Source: Streptococcus suis (GTDB lineage Bacteria; Bacillota; Bacilli; Lactobacillales; Streptococcaceae). From it: DNA of 64,000 nt. Shown here in pieces: positions 35,259-44,151 of this stretch. Within the stretch, counting starts at the first letter, position 1. Each line of letters opens with the position of its first letter. The notes beneath the pieces are model-generated. The model was not told the DNA's origin. It was given only the letters and a program-made list of their open reading frames with translations, and searched no databases. Position numbers and translations under genes: made by a program. The stretch is taken from positions 1 to 64,000 of the forward strand of contig NZ_JAMWEM010000010.1 in NCBI RefSeq assembly GCF_024509525.1, given 5' to 3'.

Positions 35259-35702
35259 ATGATTTCCTATAAACGTTCGATTGTCATTCCCAGTGTGATT
35301 AGCCTTGTTTTAATCTTGCTGGGTCTTGGTGGTTTGACCAGACCTGAGCCATCTATGGGAAGTGTCGTCTATTTGATATTTTTACAACCTTGGCTGATTT
35401 ATTTATATATATTGAGAAAACAAAAGGCTGTTTTTATCTTGACAAAACAGTACCTAGAATTTCAAGAACACTTTTGGAGTGAACGCCAGCGCCATTCGTT
35501 AGAAGAGATTGCGGAGATTCGATACATGGTTTCTCCAGTCTATCGTGGCTATCAGTCGAAACGTTTGCGAATCGTAGGAAATAAGGGAGCGCTACTTGCA
35601 GTCGTCAATTTGAATAAGCTTGATGGTGCAGATTTTAATGATATTTACCATTTTGTAGAGCAAGTAGCATCGCATATAAGATGGGATTTTTCAAATTCAT
35701 AA
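35259..35702 (+). CDS. Small membrane protein with a PH-like C-terminal part
   Basis: A 147-aa protein. Residues 8-26 and 36-52 are membrane helices (IVIPSVISLVLILLGLGG; VVYLIFLQPWLIYLYIL). The remainder (VFILTKQYLEFQEHFWSERQ...EEIAEIRY) has the strand pattern of bacterial PH/YcxB-like domains. The function is unknown. It starts right after the pepF stop with no ribosome-binding site of its own, so coupling is likely. Confidence 0.65.
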   Translation: MISYKRSIVIPSVISLVLILLGLGGLTRPEPSMGSVVYLIFLQPWLIYLYILRKQKAVFILTKQYLEFQEHFWSERQRHSLEEIAEIRYMVSPVYRGYQSKRLRIVGNKGALLAVVNLNKLDGADFNDIYHFVEQVASHIRWDFSNS

Positions 35703-35712
35703 TGGAGGGATT

Positions 35713-36261
35713 ATGTTAACGGAAGAACAACTACTGGACATTTTTGAACTGGCAGACCTCATGTCAAATGGTGACAGGGAGCTATTTCTTCAACTTAGGG
35801 ATGTGGTTTTTGCAAGTGATCCGAATCAGATTCTAGACTCTATTGAACGCATCTTAGAACCAGATTCATTCGATGATTTCTTGGACCGTGTTGGGGAGTC
35901 TGAAAAGGAAAATCTTTGGTTAATCTTGATAAAATTACTAGAGCATTTTAATTATATTTGTGTGCGTGATTATAAGGATAATCTTGAAGAGTTTATCTAC
36001 TTTTTTGACCGTCTTCATCAAGTCCGCAATGCAGGGATTTCTCTAAAATTGGATTCAGATGGATTAAATCCAGCTGCCTCTATTTCAGAATGGGCAAGAG
36101 TTGTTGATAGCAAATATCTTGATGAAAACTTTTGTCTAGGGGCAGTAGATATGGACACGGATAGTTACTATCTCTTTTTCAGTAAGCAAGAGACTTTTGT
36201 TCGACTTCAAGAACTAGCTGGAAATTTAGGGTATCGAATTGATTACGCCAAAAATATGTAA
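35713..36261 (+). CDS. Soluble protein of unknown function (DUF6630-like)
   Basis: A 182-aa acidic protein with helical N-terminal half (EEQLLDIFELADLMSNGDRE) and the C-terminal segment AVDMDTDSYYLFFSKQETFVRL, which recalls DUF6630 proteins; this match is tentative. AATGGAGG precedes the ATG. It is 10 bp from the previous gene and in the same direction. Confidence 0.6.
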   Translation: MLTEEQLLDIFELADLMSNGDRELFLQLRDVVFASDPNQILDSIERILEPDSFDDFLDRVGESEKENLWLILIKLLEHFNYICVRDYKDNLEEFIYFFDRLHQVRNAGISLKLDSDGLNPAASISEWARVVDSKYLDENFCLGAVDMDTDSYYLFFSKQETFVRLQELAGNLGYRIDYAKNM

Positions 36262-36320
36262 AGAAAAGGTGGGGGAAACCTACCTTTTAGCGTGTTGAGG
36301 AAGAAAATCTTGTCGGCTTA

Positions 36321-36329
36321 TGATATAAT
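36321..36329 (+). promoter_or_regulatory. Promoter giving a leaderless mRNA
   Basis: TGATATAAT (extended -10, hexamer 36324-36329) is followed by only seven bases before ATG 36337. Transcription is therefore expected to start at or within a base of the ATG. No Shine-Dalgarno sequence is present. Confidence 0.7.
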
Positions 36330-36336
36330 GGACTCT

Positions 36337-37056
36337 ATGGTCGAATCATATAGTAAAAACGCAAATCACAATATGCGCCGTCCGGTTGTCAAGGAAGAAA
36401 TTGTGGATTTTATGCGAACACGTCAGGCGCAAAATACAGGTTTTTTGAAAGAACTGGAAGAGTTTGCTCGTCAAGAAAATATTCCAGTTATCCCTCACGA
36501 AATGGTAGCTTATTTCCGCTTGCTGATGCAGATACTCCAACCTAAACGTATTTTAGAAATTGGAACTGCTATTGGCTTCTCTGCGTTACTGATGGCTGAC
36601 AATAGTCCGCATTCGAAGATTACAACGATTGATCGAAATGAAGAAATGATTGGCTTTGCAAAGGAAAACTTTGCCAAATATGATCAGCGCCAGCAGATTG
36701 AATTGCTGGAAGGGGAAGCCATGGACATTCTTCCGACTTTACCAGATGACGCATACGATTTTGTTTTCATGGATTCTGCTAAATCAAAATATATTGTATT
36801 TTTACCAGAAGTCTTGAAGAAGCTTCAAATTGGTGGGCTACTTGTCATCGATGATATTTTTCAAGGAGGAGACATTGCCAAGGACATTGAGGAGGTTCGC
36901 CGTGGGCAACGGACGATTTACCGCGGGCTTCATAAGCTATTTGATGCTACCTTGGATAATCCGGACCTAACGGTAAGTATTGTTCCAATGAGTGATGGTC
37001 TTCTTATGATTCGGAAAAATGTAAAAAGAGTCAACTTGGATCCTGATGAAAATTAA
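36337..37056 (+). CDS. O-methyltransferase (family 3)
   Basis: A 239-aa SAM-dependent methyltransferase. The SAM site is ILEIGTAIGFSALLMAD (about residues 70-86). TTIDRNEEMIGFAKENF and DFVFMDSAKSKYIVFLPEV follow the catechol O-methyltransferase-like pattern, and LLVIDDIFQGG provides metal ligands. Some relatives modify tRNA (TrmR) and others small molecules; I cannot decide. The start is set by conservation (MVESYSKNANHNM) and by the promoter position. Confidence 0.9.
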   Translation: MVESYSKNANHNMRRPVVKEEIVDFMRTRQAQNTGFLKELEEFARQENIPVIPHEMVAYFRLLMQILQPKRILEIGTAIGFSALLMADNSPHSKITTIDRNEEMIGFAKENFAKYDQRQQIELLEGEAMDILPTLPDDAYDFVFMDSAKSKYIVFLPEVLKKLQIGGLLVIDDIFQGGDIAKDIEEVRRGQRTIYRGLHKLFDATLDNPDLTVSIVPMSDGLLMIRKNVKRVNLDPDEN

Positions 37057-37115
37057 GCAATATTTAAGAATTTGTGTTATAATAAAAGAGTTAAACAAAT
37101 TTGAGGAGTTTTTTA

Positions 37116-38105
37116 ATGAGAACAAAAAAAATTATGGCAGGTGCAGTAACCTTGCTTGCAACAGTTACTTTAGCAGCTTGTTCAAATGCTGCTGATAAAG
37201 ATATTATTACGATGAAAGGTTCGACGATTACAGTTTCTGAGTTTTATGAGCAGGTTAAATCGAACTCTTCAGCCCAACAAGTATTGTTGACAATGATCAT
37301 CTCAGATGTTTTTGAAGAAAAATATGGTGATAAGGTAACAGATAAGGAAGTCGAAGAGGCTTATAATGAAATGGCAGAGCAATATGGTGATTCATTTGCG
37401 ACAGCTCTTTCTTCTGCTGGATTAACGGAAGAAACATACAAAGACCAAATTCGTACAAATAAATTGGTTGAGTATGCTGTTAAGAAAGCTGCTGAAAAAG
37501 AATTAACAGATGCTAACTATAAAGCCGCTTATGAAGCTTATACACCAGAAGTAACAGCTCGAATCATCAAGTTAGATGATGAGGCAAAAGCAAAAGAAGT
37601 GTTGGCGGCTGCTCAAGCAGAGGGAGCAGATTTCGCTCAGCTTGCAAAAGATAATTCTACCGATTCGACTACAAAGGAGAACGGTGGTGAAGTCAAATTT
37701 GACTCAACCTCTACTACAGTACCAACAGATGTACAAACAGCAATTTTTGCATTGGATGAAGGGCAAGTTGGTGCATCAGTTATCACTTCTGTTGATATGA
37801 CAACGTATACAACAAGTTATTATGTAGTTAAGTTGGAATCTAAGACAGAGAAATCAGATAACTGGAAAGATTACAAAGATAAGTTAAAAGAAATCATCTT
37901 GGCTGAAAAACAAGCAGATGCTACCTTTATTACACAAGTGATTTCAGAAGCTCTTACGGATGCGAATGTAAAAGTGAAAGACGAAGCCTTCCAGTCTGTT
38001 CTTTCTCAATATATCACATCAAGTTCATCTGCATCTACTGTAGAATCAAGTTCTACAGAGGCTTCAAGTTCTACAGAAGCTTCAAGCTCTTCATCTGATA
38101 AATAA
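37116..38105 (+). CDS. prsA: Foldase lipoprotein PrsA
   Basis: A 329-aa surface lipoprotein and peptidyl-prolyl isomerase that helps exported proteins fold. The lipobox is LAAC with Cys22. The parvulin domain spans about residues 140-250 (ARIIKLDDEAKAKEVLAAAQ ... GEVKFDSTST); it is somewhat divergent. The C-terminus is a Ser-rich tail (SSSTEASSSTEASSSSSDK). TTGTGTTATAAT gives the promoter and GAGGAG the ribosome-binding site at ATG 37116. Downstream lies the alaS T-box. Confidence 0.93.
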   Translation: MRTKKIMAGAVTLLATVTLAACSNAADKDIITMKGSTITVSEFYEQVKSNSSAQQVLLTMIISDVFEEKYGDKVTDKEVEEAYNEMAEQYGDSFATALSSAGLTEETYKDQIRTNKLVEYAVKKAAEKELTDANYKAAYEAYTPEVTARIIKLDDEAKAKEVLAAAQAEGADFAQLAKDNSTDSTTKENGGEVKFDSTSTTVPTDVQTAIFALDEGQVGASVITSVDMTTYTTSYYVVKLESKTEKSDNWKDYKDKLKEIILAEKQADATFITQVISEALTDANVKVKDEAFQSVLSQYITSSSSASTVESSSTEASSSTEASSSSSDK

Positions 38106-38109
38106 AGTT

Positions 38110-38290
38110 AGGAATGGATTTTTCTACACTTAGTCCAGAAAAATGGCGGTTGCTGCGAGCCATCTAAGCGAAAAATCTTGCTACCTAATTGATTAATTTA
38201 ATAGATAAATGAGGATGACAAGTTCATTGAATGAAGGTGGTACCGCGGTTTTTCGCCCTTCGTTTGAGTGAACTTGTCATTTTTTGGAGG
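38110..38290 (+). promoter_or_regulatory. T-box riboswitch (tRNA-Ala), alaS leader
   Basis: The T-box sequence AAGGTGGTACCGCGG is at 38234-38247. A 12-bp terminator stem, ATGACAAGTTCA (38215-38226) with TGAACTTGTCAT (38269-38280), encloses it and is followed by T residues. The region from about 38110 forms stem I; GCT at 38152-38154 is a suitable alanine specifier codon. Uncharged tRNA-Ala would stabilise the antiterminator and allow transcription of the next two genes. The exact promoter was not located. Confidence 0.92.
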
Positions 38291-38295
38291 ATAGG

Positions 38296-38766
38296 ATGAA
38301 ACAGTACCTTTTTCCCCGATACTTTCGTACTTTGAAAGAACATCGGCTTGTTACAGACGGACAATTTCGTCCCGTGTACAGCGTGCAGACGCCATTCTTT
38401 TCGAATCAACAACAGATTTATAAGGCAGATAAACAACTGCTTGCTACAATCGATCATCAATTCAGTCTGGAAGAAAAGTCGGTGATTATCAATCAGGATT
38501 TTCAAATTGACCAATTGACCAGAAATGGTCTGCTAAACAAGCAGATTTATACTCAAACCGATGGTTGGAATGGCAATATGAGCATGTTTAAAGAGGGGGA
38601 TCTGATTGCTAGGACACGAAATCAAGGTGGTTATTGTTATGTGGATATCTATGATCATACTTATGAGGCAGAGGCCATCATAATGGCAGTTGCGAAAGAT
38701 TACCGTCAAATTCAGTGGATATTAGTGATTCCCCTGTTCATTCTATTTTTCTGGATTATTTTTTAA
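38296..38766 (+). CDS. Unknown protein in the alaS T-box operon
   Basis: A 156-aa protein, strand-rich with a C-terminal membrane helix (WILVIPLFILFFWIIF). The body (RTLKEHRLVTDGQFRPVYSV ... FSLEEKSVIINQDFQ) recalls Tubby-C/LURP-one-like folds, but only weakly. GGAGGATAGG precedes ATG 38296, directly after the T-box terminator, so the tRNA-Ala riboswitch controls it together with alaS (12 bp downstream). No function is known. Confidence 0.65.
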   Translation: MKQYLFPRYFRTLKEHRLVTDGQFRPVYSVQTPFFSNQQQIYKADKQLLATIDHQFSLEEKSVIINQDFQIDQLTRNGLLNKQIYTQTDGWNGNMSMFKEGDLIARTRNQGGYCYVDIYDHTYEAEAIIMAVAKDYRQIQWILVIPLFILFFWIIF

Positions 38767-38778
38767 AAAGGAGACATT

Positions 38779-41397
38779 ATGAAACAATTATCATCAGCAC
38801 AAATCCGCCAGATGTGGCTGGATTTCTGGAAATCAAAAGGTCACTCAGTTGAGCCTTCCGCAAACCTTGTACCTGTCAACGATCCGACACTTCTTTGGAT
38901 TAACTCAGGTGTTGCAACCCTTAAGAAATACTTTGACGGGTCAGTCATTCCTGACAACCCACGGATTACAAATGCCCAAAAATCAATCCGTACCAACGAT
39001 ATTGAAAACGTTGGTAAGACAGCCCGCCACCACACCATGTTTGAAATGCTTGGTAACTTCTCTATCGGAGATTACTTCCGTGACGAAGCGATTGAGTGGG
39101 GCTTTGAGCTCTTGACCAGCCCAGAATGGTTTGCCTTTCCAAAAGACAAGCTCTACATGACCTACTATCCAGACGATGTAGATTCTTACAACCGCTGGAT
39201 TGCTCTTGGTGTTGAGCCAAGTCACTTGATTCCGATTGAGGATAACTTCTGGGAAATCGGTGCAGGTCCTTCTGGTCCAGATACGGAAATCTTCTTTGAC
39301 CGTGGTCCAGACTTCGATCCTGAAAATATCGGCATTCGTTTGTTAGAAGAAGATATTGAAAATGACCGTTACATTGAGATTTGGAATATCGTTCTGTCAC
39401 AATTCAACGCTGACCCAGCAGTTCCGCGTTCAGAGTACAAGGAATTGCCAAACAAAAACATCGATACGGGCGCAGGTTTGGAGCGTTTGGCTGCTATTTT
39501 CCAAGGTACTAAGACTAACTTTGAGACAGATCTTTTCATGCCAATCATCCGCGAGGTAGAAAAGATTTCTGGTAAAACCTACGATCCAGACGGTGACAAC
39601 ATGAGCTTCAAGGTTATTGCAGACCACATCCGTGCTCTGTCCTTTGCTATTGGTGATGGTGCCCTTCCAGGCAACGAAGGCCGTGGTTATGTCCTTCGTC
39701 GTTTGCTTCGTCGCGCAGTCATGCACGGTCGCCGTTTGGGTATTACCGAGCCATTCTTGTACAAGTTAGTTGAAACTGTCGGGCATATTATGGAAAGCTA
39801 CTACCCAGAAGTGCTTGAAAAACGTGACTTTATCGAGAAAATCGTCAAGCGTGAGGAAGAAACCTTTGCTCGCACCATTGACGCTGGTAGCGGACACTTG
39901 GAGGAACTTTTGGCTGACTTGAAAGCAGCTGGTAAGGACACTCTGGATGGTCAAGACATCTTCAAACTCTATGACACTTACGGTTTCCCTGTGGAATTGA
40001 CCGAGGAATTGGCTGAAGATGCGGGTTATAAGATTGACCACGAAGGCTTCAAGGCTGCCATGAAAGAGCAGCAGGACCGTGCGCGTGCGGCCGTTGTCAA
40101 AGGTGGCTCAATGGGGATGCAAAATGAAACCCTGGCAGGTATTACAGAAAGTTCAACCTTTGTCTATGGTCAAACCGGTCTAGATGCCAAATTGGAAGTG
40201 ATTATCGCGGACAATGAGCGTACAGAAGCAGTGTCAGAAGGTCAAGCCCTCCTTGTCTTTGACCAAACACCATTCTATGCTGAAATGGGTGGTCAGGTTG
40301 CCGACCGTGGTGTGATTAAAAATGCTTCAGGTGATGTCGTTGCAACAGTTGTGGATGTGCAGAAAGCACCGAATGGTCAGCCATTGCACACCGTAGAACT
40401 TTCTGCCAGCATTTCGCTTGGTCAAACTTACACGCTTGAAATCGACACAAACCGTCGTCGTGGCGTTGAGAAAAACCACACGGCAACTCACTTGCTCCAT
40501 GCTGCCCTTCACAATGTCATCGGCGAGCACGCAACCCAGGCTGGTTCCTTGAACGAGGAAGGATTCCTCCGCTTTGACTTCACACACTTTGAAGCGGTGA
40601 CAGCTGATGAACTTCGTCGTATTGAAAATGAAGTCAATGAAAAAATCTGGGAAGCCTTGGATATTGTCACAGTTGAAACGGATGTGGATACGGCTAAAGA
40701 AATGGGTGCTATGGCTCTCTTTGGTGAGAAGTATGGCAAAGTGGTCCGTGTGGTTACAATCGGTGACTATTCTATCGAGCTTTGTGGCGGTACCCACGTT
40801 GGCAATACAGCTGAAATCGGTCTCTTCAAGATTGTCAAAGAAGAGGGAATCGGTTCAGGTACCCGCCGTATTTTAGCGGTGACAGGCAAGGAAGCTTTCC
40901 TAGCTCTTCGTGACCGCGAGGATGCTCTCAAAGCTGTTGCGCAGACTCTTAAAGTGCCACAAATCGACCAAGTGCCGACAAAAGTGGAGGCACTGGCTAC
41001 GGAGCTCCGCGATTTGCAAAAAGAAAACGCTAGTCTGAAAGAAAAGGCAGCGGCAGCAGCTGCTGGAGATGTCTTCAAAGATGTTAAAGAGGCAAATGGT
41101 GTCCGCTACATTGCTAGCCAGGTCCAAGTTTCAGATGCAGGTGCCCTTCGTACCTTCGCTGACAACTGGAAGCAGAAAGACTACTCGGATGTCTTGGTAC
41201 TTGTTGCGGCTATCGGTGACAAGGTCAATGTCCTTGTGGCAAGCAAGTCAGCTGATGTACATGCAGGAAACCTCATCAAAGTCCTTGCTCCAATCGTAGC
41301 AGGTCGCGGTGGTGGTAAGCCAGATATGGCTATGGCAGGTGGTAGCGATGCCTCTGCTATCCAAAACCTCTTGAATAGTGTTGCGGAAAATTTGTAA
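38779..41397 (+). CDS. alaS: Alanyl-tRNA synthetase
   Basis: An 872-aa class II synthetase. The catalytic core begins [18 protein letters not shown] and includes the motif 2 region [14 protein letters not shown] sequence (here [13 protein letters not shown]). The editing domain has the zinc ligands HTATHLLH and CGGTHV. The C-terminal oligomerisation/C-Ala domain has the glycine-rich [22 protein letters not shown] precedes the ATG. It is regulated by the upstream T-box, and a terminator follows. Confidence 0.97.
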   Translation: MKQLSSAQIRQMWLDFWKSKGHSVEPSANLVPVNDPTLLWINSGVATLKKYFDGSVIPDNPRITNAQKSIRTNDIENVGKTARHHTMFEMLGNFSIGDYFRDEAIEWGFELLTSPEWFAFPKDKLYMTYYPDDVDSYNRWIALGVEPSHLIPIEDNFWEIGAGPSGPDTEIFFDRGPDFDPENIGIRLLEEDIENDRYIEIWNIVLSQFNADPAVPRSEYKELPNKNIDTGAGLERLAAIFQGTKTNFETDLFMPIIREVEKISGKTYDPDGDNMSFKVIADHIRALSFAIGDGALPGNEGRGYVLRRLLRRAVMHGRRLGITEPFLYKLVETVGHIMESYYPEVLEKRDFIEKIVKREEETFARTIDAGSGHLEELLADLKAAGKDTLDGQDIFKLYDTYGFPVELTEELAEDAGYKIDHEGFKAAMKEQQDRARAAVVKGGSMGMQNETLAGITESSTFVYGQTGLDAKLEVIIADNERTEAVSEGQALLVFDQTPFYAEMGGQVADRGVIKNASGDVVATVVDVQKAPNGQPLHTVELSASISLGQTYTLEIDTNRRRGVEKNHTATHLLHAALHNVIGEHATQAGSLNEEGFLRFDFTHFEAVTADELRRIENEVNEKIWEALDIVTVETDVDTAKEMGAMALFGEKYGKVVRVVTIGDYSIELCGGTHVGNTAEIGLFKIVKEEGIGSGTRRILAVTGKEAFLALRDREDALKAVAQTLKVPQIDQVPTKVEALATELRDLQKENASLKEKAAAAAAGDVFKDVKEANGVRYIASQVQVSDAGALRTFADNWKQKDYSDVLVLVAAIGDKVNVLVASKSADVHAGNLIKVLAPIVAGRGGGKPDMAMAGGSDASAIQNLLNSVAENL

Positions 41398-41408
41398 TTT
41401 AACAAATG

Positions 41409-41443
41409 AAACTCTTTTATCCTTTGGGTAGAAGAGTTTTTTG
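41409..41443 (+). terminator. Intrinsic terminator after alaS
   Basis: AAACTCTT / AAGAGTTT stem with T residues. The next promoter (TGGTATAAT, 41442-41450) abuts it. Confidence 0.75.
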
Positions 41444-41525
41444 GTATAATACAAATATCTGCATTTTAACAATTTATTGAATGTTATTTTAGATGAATGA
41501 TGTTTTGTTGAAAAGGAAGGAAGTT

Positions 41526-42428
41526 ATGGGGAAATGTTTGGTCATAGGCTCAACAGTTTGTGATGTAATGATTTATTTAGACGCTTTACCTGGCCGACAG
41601 GGTGATGCGCACATAAAAAAACAAGTCATGTCTCTTGGAGGTTGTGCCTTTAATGTAGTCAATATTCTCCACCATCTCGGAGTGGAATATGATTTTATTT
41701 CACCGGTTGGTACAGGAATATATGGTACATTTGTGAAAGATAATCTCTATAAACTGGGCATTCAAACGCCGATTTCTTTAGATGGAGCAAATGGTTGTTG
41801 TTACTGTTTTGTGGAATCAGATGGAGAACGGACATTTCTGTCAGCTCACGGTGTGGAATATTCGTTTGATCCCGCTTGGTTAGACGGCTACGATCTATCT
41901 CAGTATGATTATGTTTATATTTGTGGTTTAGAAGTAGAAGAAGATACAGGACAAGCCTTAGTTGACTGGTTGAAAACATGCGGCAGGCCAGTCATCTTCG
42001 CTCCTGGACCACGAGGAAATCTCATTCCTGAAAAACGAATGGCAGAGCTGTTAGAGCTATCTCCTATTTTACATTTAAATGAGCAAGAGACATTGAGCCT
42101 TTTTCAAGAAACAGATATTAAAACAGCGATTCGTGTATTATATGGAAAAACCAAGCAACTGCTTATTGTGACAAGAGGTTCAGATGGAGTCGTTGCTTTT
42201 GACGGAGTTTGGTACGAGGTACCGAGTGTACCCACAGAAATCGTAGATACTATCGGTGCTGGTGATAGTCATGTGGGGGCAATGATGGCAGCTTTAGCCA
42301 CGGAAAAATCGATTATTGATTCTCTGGCATTCGCAAATCGAGTTGCTAGTCAAGTTGTCGCCACACAGGGTGTTCATTTACCAAGTCACATGTATGAAGA
42401 GTTGAGGAGTCAGTTGAACAGTCTATAA
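41526..42428 (+). CDS. PfkB family carbohydrate (ribokinase-type) kinase
   Basis: A 300-aa sugar kinase. The N-terminal signature is CLVIGSTVCDVMIYLDALPG with SLGGCAFNVVNIL. The anion hole and catalytic base are in DTIGAGDSHVGAMMAAL (Asp near residue 245). The sugar substrate cannot be told; ribokinase, fructokinase and pseudouridine kinase are options. GAAGGAAG precedes ATG 41526. It is monocistronic, between two terminators. Confidence 0.9.
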   Translation: MGKCLVIGSTVCDVMIYLDALPGRQGDAHIKKQVMSLGGCAFNVVNILHHLGVEYDFISPVGTGIYGTFVKDNLYKLGIQTPISLDGANGCCYCFVESDGERTFLSAHGVEYSFDPAWLDGYDLSQYDYVYICGLEVEEDTGQALVDWLKTCGRPVIFAPGPRGNLIPEKRMAELLELSPILHLNEQETLSLFQETDIKTAIRVLYGKTKQLLIVTRGSDGVVAFDGVWYEVPSVPTEIVDTIGAGDSHVGAMMAALATEKSIIDSLAFANRVASQVVATQGVHLPSHMYEELRSQLNSL

Positions 42429-42452
42429 TCAAATACTTCCCCAAAATATAGT

Positions 42453-42478
42453 AAAGACCTCAAAAGGTCTTTTTTTCT
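42453..42478 (+). terminator. Intrinsic terminator
   Basis: AAAGACCT / AGGTCTTT stem with a 4-base loop and a run of T, between the kinase and the membrane-protein operon. Confidence 0.85.
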
Positions 42479-42495
42479 GACTAACATTCACTACA

Positions 42496-42581
42496 TTTTG
42501 ACAAACTTCATAAACTTTTTGACAAAAATTATTATTTTTTTGACAAAGATACTTGTCAAAAAGAAAAAGAAGTGTTACAAT
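42496..42581 (+). promoter_or_regulatory. Promoter with 21-bp-phased operator repeats
   Basis: TTTTGACAAA occurs at 42496, 42517 and 42538, that is exactly every 21 bp (two helix turns). An inverted copy CTTGTCAAAA lies at 42552 and covers the -35 TTGTCA (42553-42558). A 17-bp spacer leads to TACAAT (42576-42581). Direct repeats with a two-turn period are the pattern used by LytTR-type activators, but the operon itself encodes an Xre protein, so the regulator is open. Confidence 0.75.
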
Positions 42582-42644
42582 GATATCAAGATAAAAGATG
42601 AGAACGAATTCATCAGACAAGAAAAAGAAAGTTGGGGTATAACC

Positions 42645-42860
42645 ATGAAAAAGATAAATAGCAATAAAAATGGAATTTTGATTACAGGAACAACCGTTGC
42701 GCGTGCAGTCGAAATAGGGTCCATTCTATTATTGGCTTACATTCTTCTTTCTGATTTGCTGGGATGGAGCGATATGGATACAGCTCTAATGACTGCTCTA
42801 ATTGCTTCAATTGCTTGTATCGAAGCAAGTTTACAAATGGAGAAAAAAGGAAATAAGTAG
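42645..42860 (+). CDS. Small membrane protein (71 aa)
   Basis: First gene of the operon. Two hydrophobic segments, AVEIGSILLLAYILLSDLLG and ALMTALIASIACIEASLQM, with a basic N-terminus (MKKINSNKNG) and C-terminal KKGNK. GTTGGGGT upstream may serve as a weak ribosome-binding site. No family is recognised. Confidence 0.65.
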   Translation: MKKINSNKNGILITGTTVARAVEIGSILLLAYILLSDLLGWSDMDTALMTALIASIACIEASLQMEKKGNK

Positions 42861-42873
42861 AAGGAGATAGACC

Positions 42874-42978
42874 ATGAAACGATACATTTCAGCAGATATA
42901 GCAGCGATTATGATTGCAGGAGCCTGTATTGTCGGATTATTGATTGGAGTGGCTCTAGGTTTATTGAGTTTGAGCTAG
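42874..42978 (+). CDS. 34-aa membrane peptide, copy A
   Basis: ATG 42874 follows AAGGAGATAGACC. The peptide begins KRYISADIAAIMIAG and continues as one hydrophobic helix with the glycine-rich core GLLIGVALGL. A close duplicate is at 43225. The charged N-terminus and single helix suggest a membrane peptide; a bacteriocin-like or regulatory role is possible, but no Gly-Gly leader or export gene is seen. Confidence 0.65.
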   Translation: MKRYISADIAAIMIAGACIVGLLIGVALGLLSLS

Positions 42979-43000
42979 GTGAAATAGAAGGAGAAGAAAA

Positions 43001-43204
43001 ATGAACAAGACAGTTAAAAATGGAATGAAAGTAGTCCTATTGTTTTTCGCACTCTTCTTGATAAATATTTTGGTGTTTAAAGTTCTAGCCTTGCTAGGAT
43101 TTGACCTTAGTTTGACGGAGATGAGTTATCTCTTTCCTCCTTTGTTGGCGACACTGGTCTTAGTTCTGCAATTTAACAAAAAGAAAAATAGTGACAAAAG
43201 CTAG
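43001..43204 (+). CDS. Small membrane protein (67 aa)
   Basis: Two hydrophobic helices (VVLLFFALFLINILVFKVLA and LFPPLLATLVLVLQF) with basic ends (NKTVKNGMK; NKKKNSDKS). AAGGAG precedes the ATG. It sits between the two copies of the 34-aa peptide. No family is recognised. Confidence 0.65.
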   Translation: MNKTVKNGMKVVLLFFALFLINILVFKVLALLGFDLSLTEMSYLFPPLLATLVLVLQFNKKKNSDKS

Positions 43205-43224
43205 GGAAAGACAGGAGAAACTTT

Positions 43225-43329
43225 ATGAAACGACACATTTCAGCAGATATGGCATCGATTATGATTGCGGGATCATCTATTTTCGGGCTACTGATTGGAG
43301 TTGCTCTAGGATTATGGAGTTTGGGTTAA
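43225..43329 (+). CDS. 34-aa membrane peptide, copy B
   Basis: Same length as copy A. It begins KRHISADMASIMIAG and shares GLLIGVALGL near the end, differing at about nine positions, all conservative. The flanking sequence GATTATGATTGC(A/G)GGA is also shared. Conservation of length and charge pattern after duplication supports a real gene. Confidence 0.65.
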   Translation: MKRHISADMASIMIAGSSIFGLLIGVALGLWSLG

Positions 43330-43356
43330 GTTATTGGCAATAGAAGGAGAAGAAAC

Positions 43357-43923
43357 ATGGAAGCGAAAAAGAAATTATTTGAAGTCAATATCATGGAAAA
43401 TAAGAAGTTTGTGTGGGGATTGAATATTCTTGCTGTGGTACTCATCTTTCCATTTGCCTTCGTATTTGGAATGATAGGCAGTTGGTTGATAGCTAACGGT
43501 TCGCAATACTCGGAACTAGCCGTGTCGGAGGTATGGTTACTTTTCCCTCTCTATATTCTGTTAATAGTTGTGCATGAAGCTATTCACGGCATCTTCTTCA
43601 AGGTTTTTTGTCCTGAAAATCCTGTCAAATACGGGTTTAAATGGAAATCAGGGATGGCCTATGCGACCAGTCCAGGTTCGCTCTACAATCGAATGCAAAT
43701 GCTAGTAATCAGCTTGGCTCCCTTTGTTGTGATTAGTTTGGGCTTGACCATGGTAGCAGGTTTTGGGATGATGAATACCACTCTTTACTTCATGCTGGCA
43801 ACCATGCATGCGGCCTCTTGTGCAGGTGATTTCTACTATGCCTATCTCTTATTGGTCAAGTTTGCCAAGAGAAATATAGCTGTCGAAGACACAGAAACAG
43901 GCTTGATCATCTACCAAGCCTAG
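43357..43923 (+). CDS. DUF3267 putative zinc metalloprotease
   Basis: A 188-aa membrane protein with four or five helices. The motif VVHEAIHGIFFKVF (HExxH at about residue 72) and the downstream SCAGDFYYAYLL (Asp about residue 151) are the conserved elements of DUF3267 membrane peptidases. It would cut peptides within or beside the membrane. AAGGAG precedes the ATG. It is directly downstream of the 34-aa peptide copy B and upstream of the Xre regulator, so the small peptides are possible substrates; this is inference. Confidence 0.8.
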   Translation: MEAKKKLFEVNIMENKKFVWGLNILAVVLIFPFAFVFGMIGSWLIANGSQYSELAVSEVWLLFPLYILLIVVHEAIHGIFFKVFCPENPVKYGFKWKSGMAYATSPGSLYNRMQMLVISLAPFVVISLGLTMVAGFGMMNTTLYFMLATMHAASCAGDFYYAYLLLVKFAKRNIAVEDTETGLIIYQA

Positions 43924-43935
43924 AAAGGAAACGTC

Positions 43936-44151
43936 ATGGAATATGTCTTAAAAAATCGGCTCAAGGAGTTGCGGGCACGGGATAGCCTCAACCAGACAGA
44001 GTTGGCAAAATTAGCAGAAGTATCACGGCAGACCATTAGCTTGATTGAGCGGGGAGAATACACGCCCTCGGTGGTCATTGCTATGCGGATTGCACAGATT
44101 TTTAACGAAAATGTGGAGAATGTCTTTCAATTAGTGGAGGTTGTGAAATGA
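43936..44151 (+). CDS. Xre-family transcriptional regulator (71 aa)
   Basis: A compact Cro/CI-type helix-turn-helix protein: RLKELRARDSLNQTELAKLAEVSRQTISLIERGEY, with recognition helix SRQTISLIE (quoted in part: NQTELAKLAEVSRQTISLIE). The C-terminus (MRIAQIFNENVENVFQL) is the usual YvaO/HTH_3 small-regulator end. It overlaps the next gene by four bases (GTGAAATGA). It may regulate its own operon through the phased repeats at 42.5 kb, or another promoter. Confidence 0.9.
   Translation: MEYVLKNRLKELRARDSLNQTELAKLAEVSRQTISLIERGEYTPSVVIAMRIAQIFNENVENVFQLVEVVK

Noticed and set aside
40327..40797. 156-codon minus-strand frame opposite alaS
   Set aside because: Antisense to the alaS editing domain; explained by codon bias of alaS.
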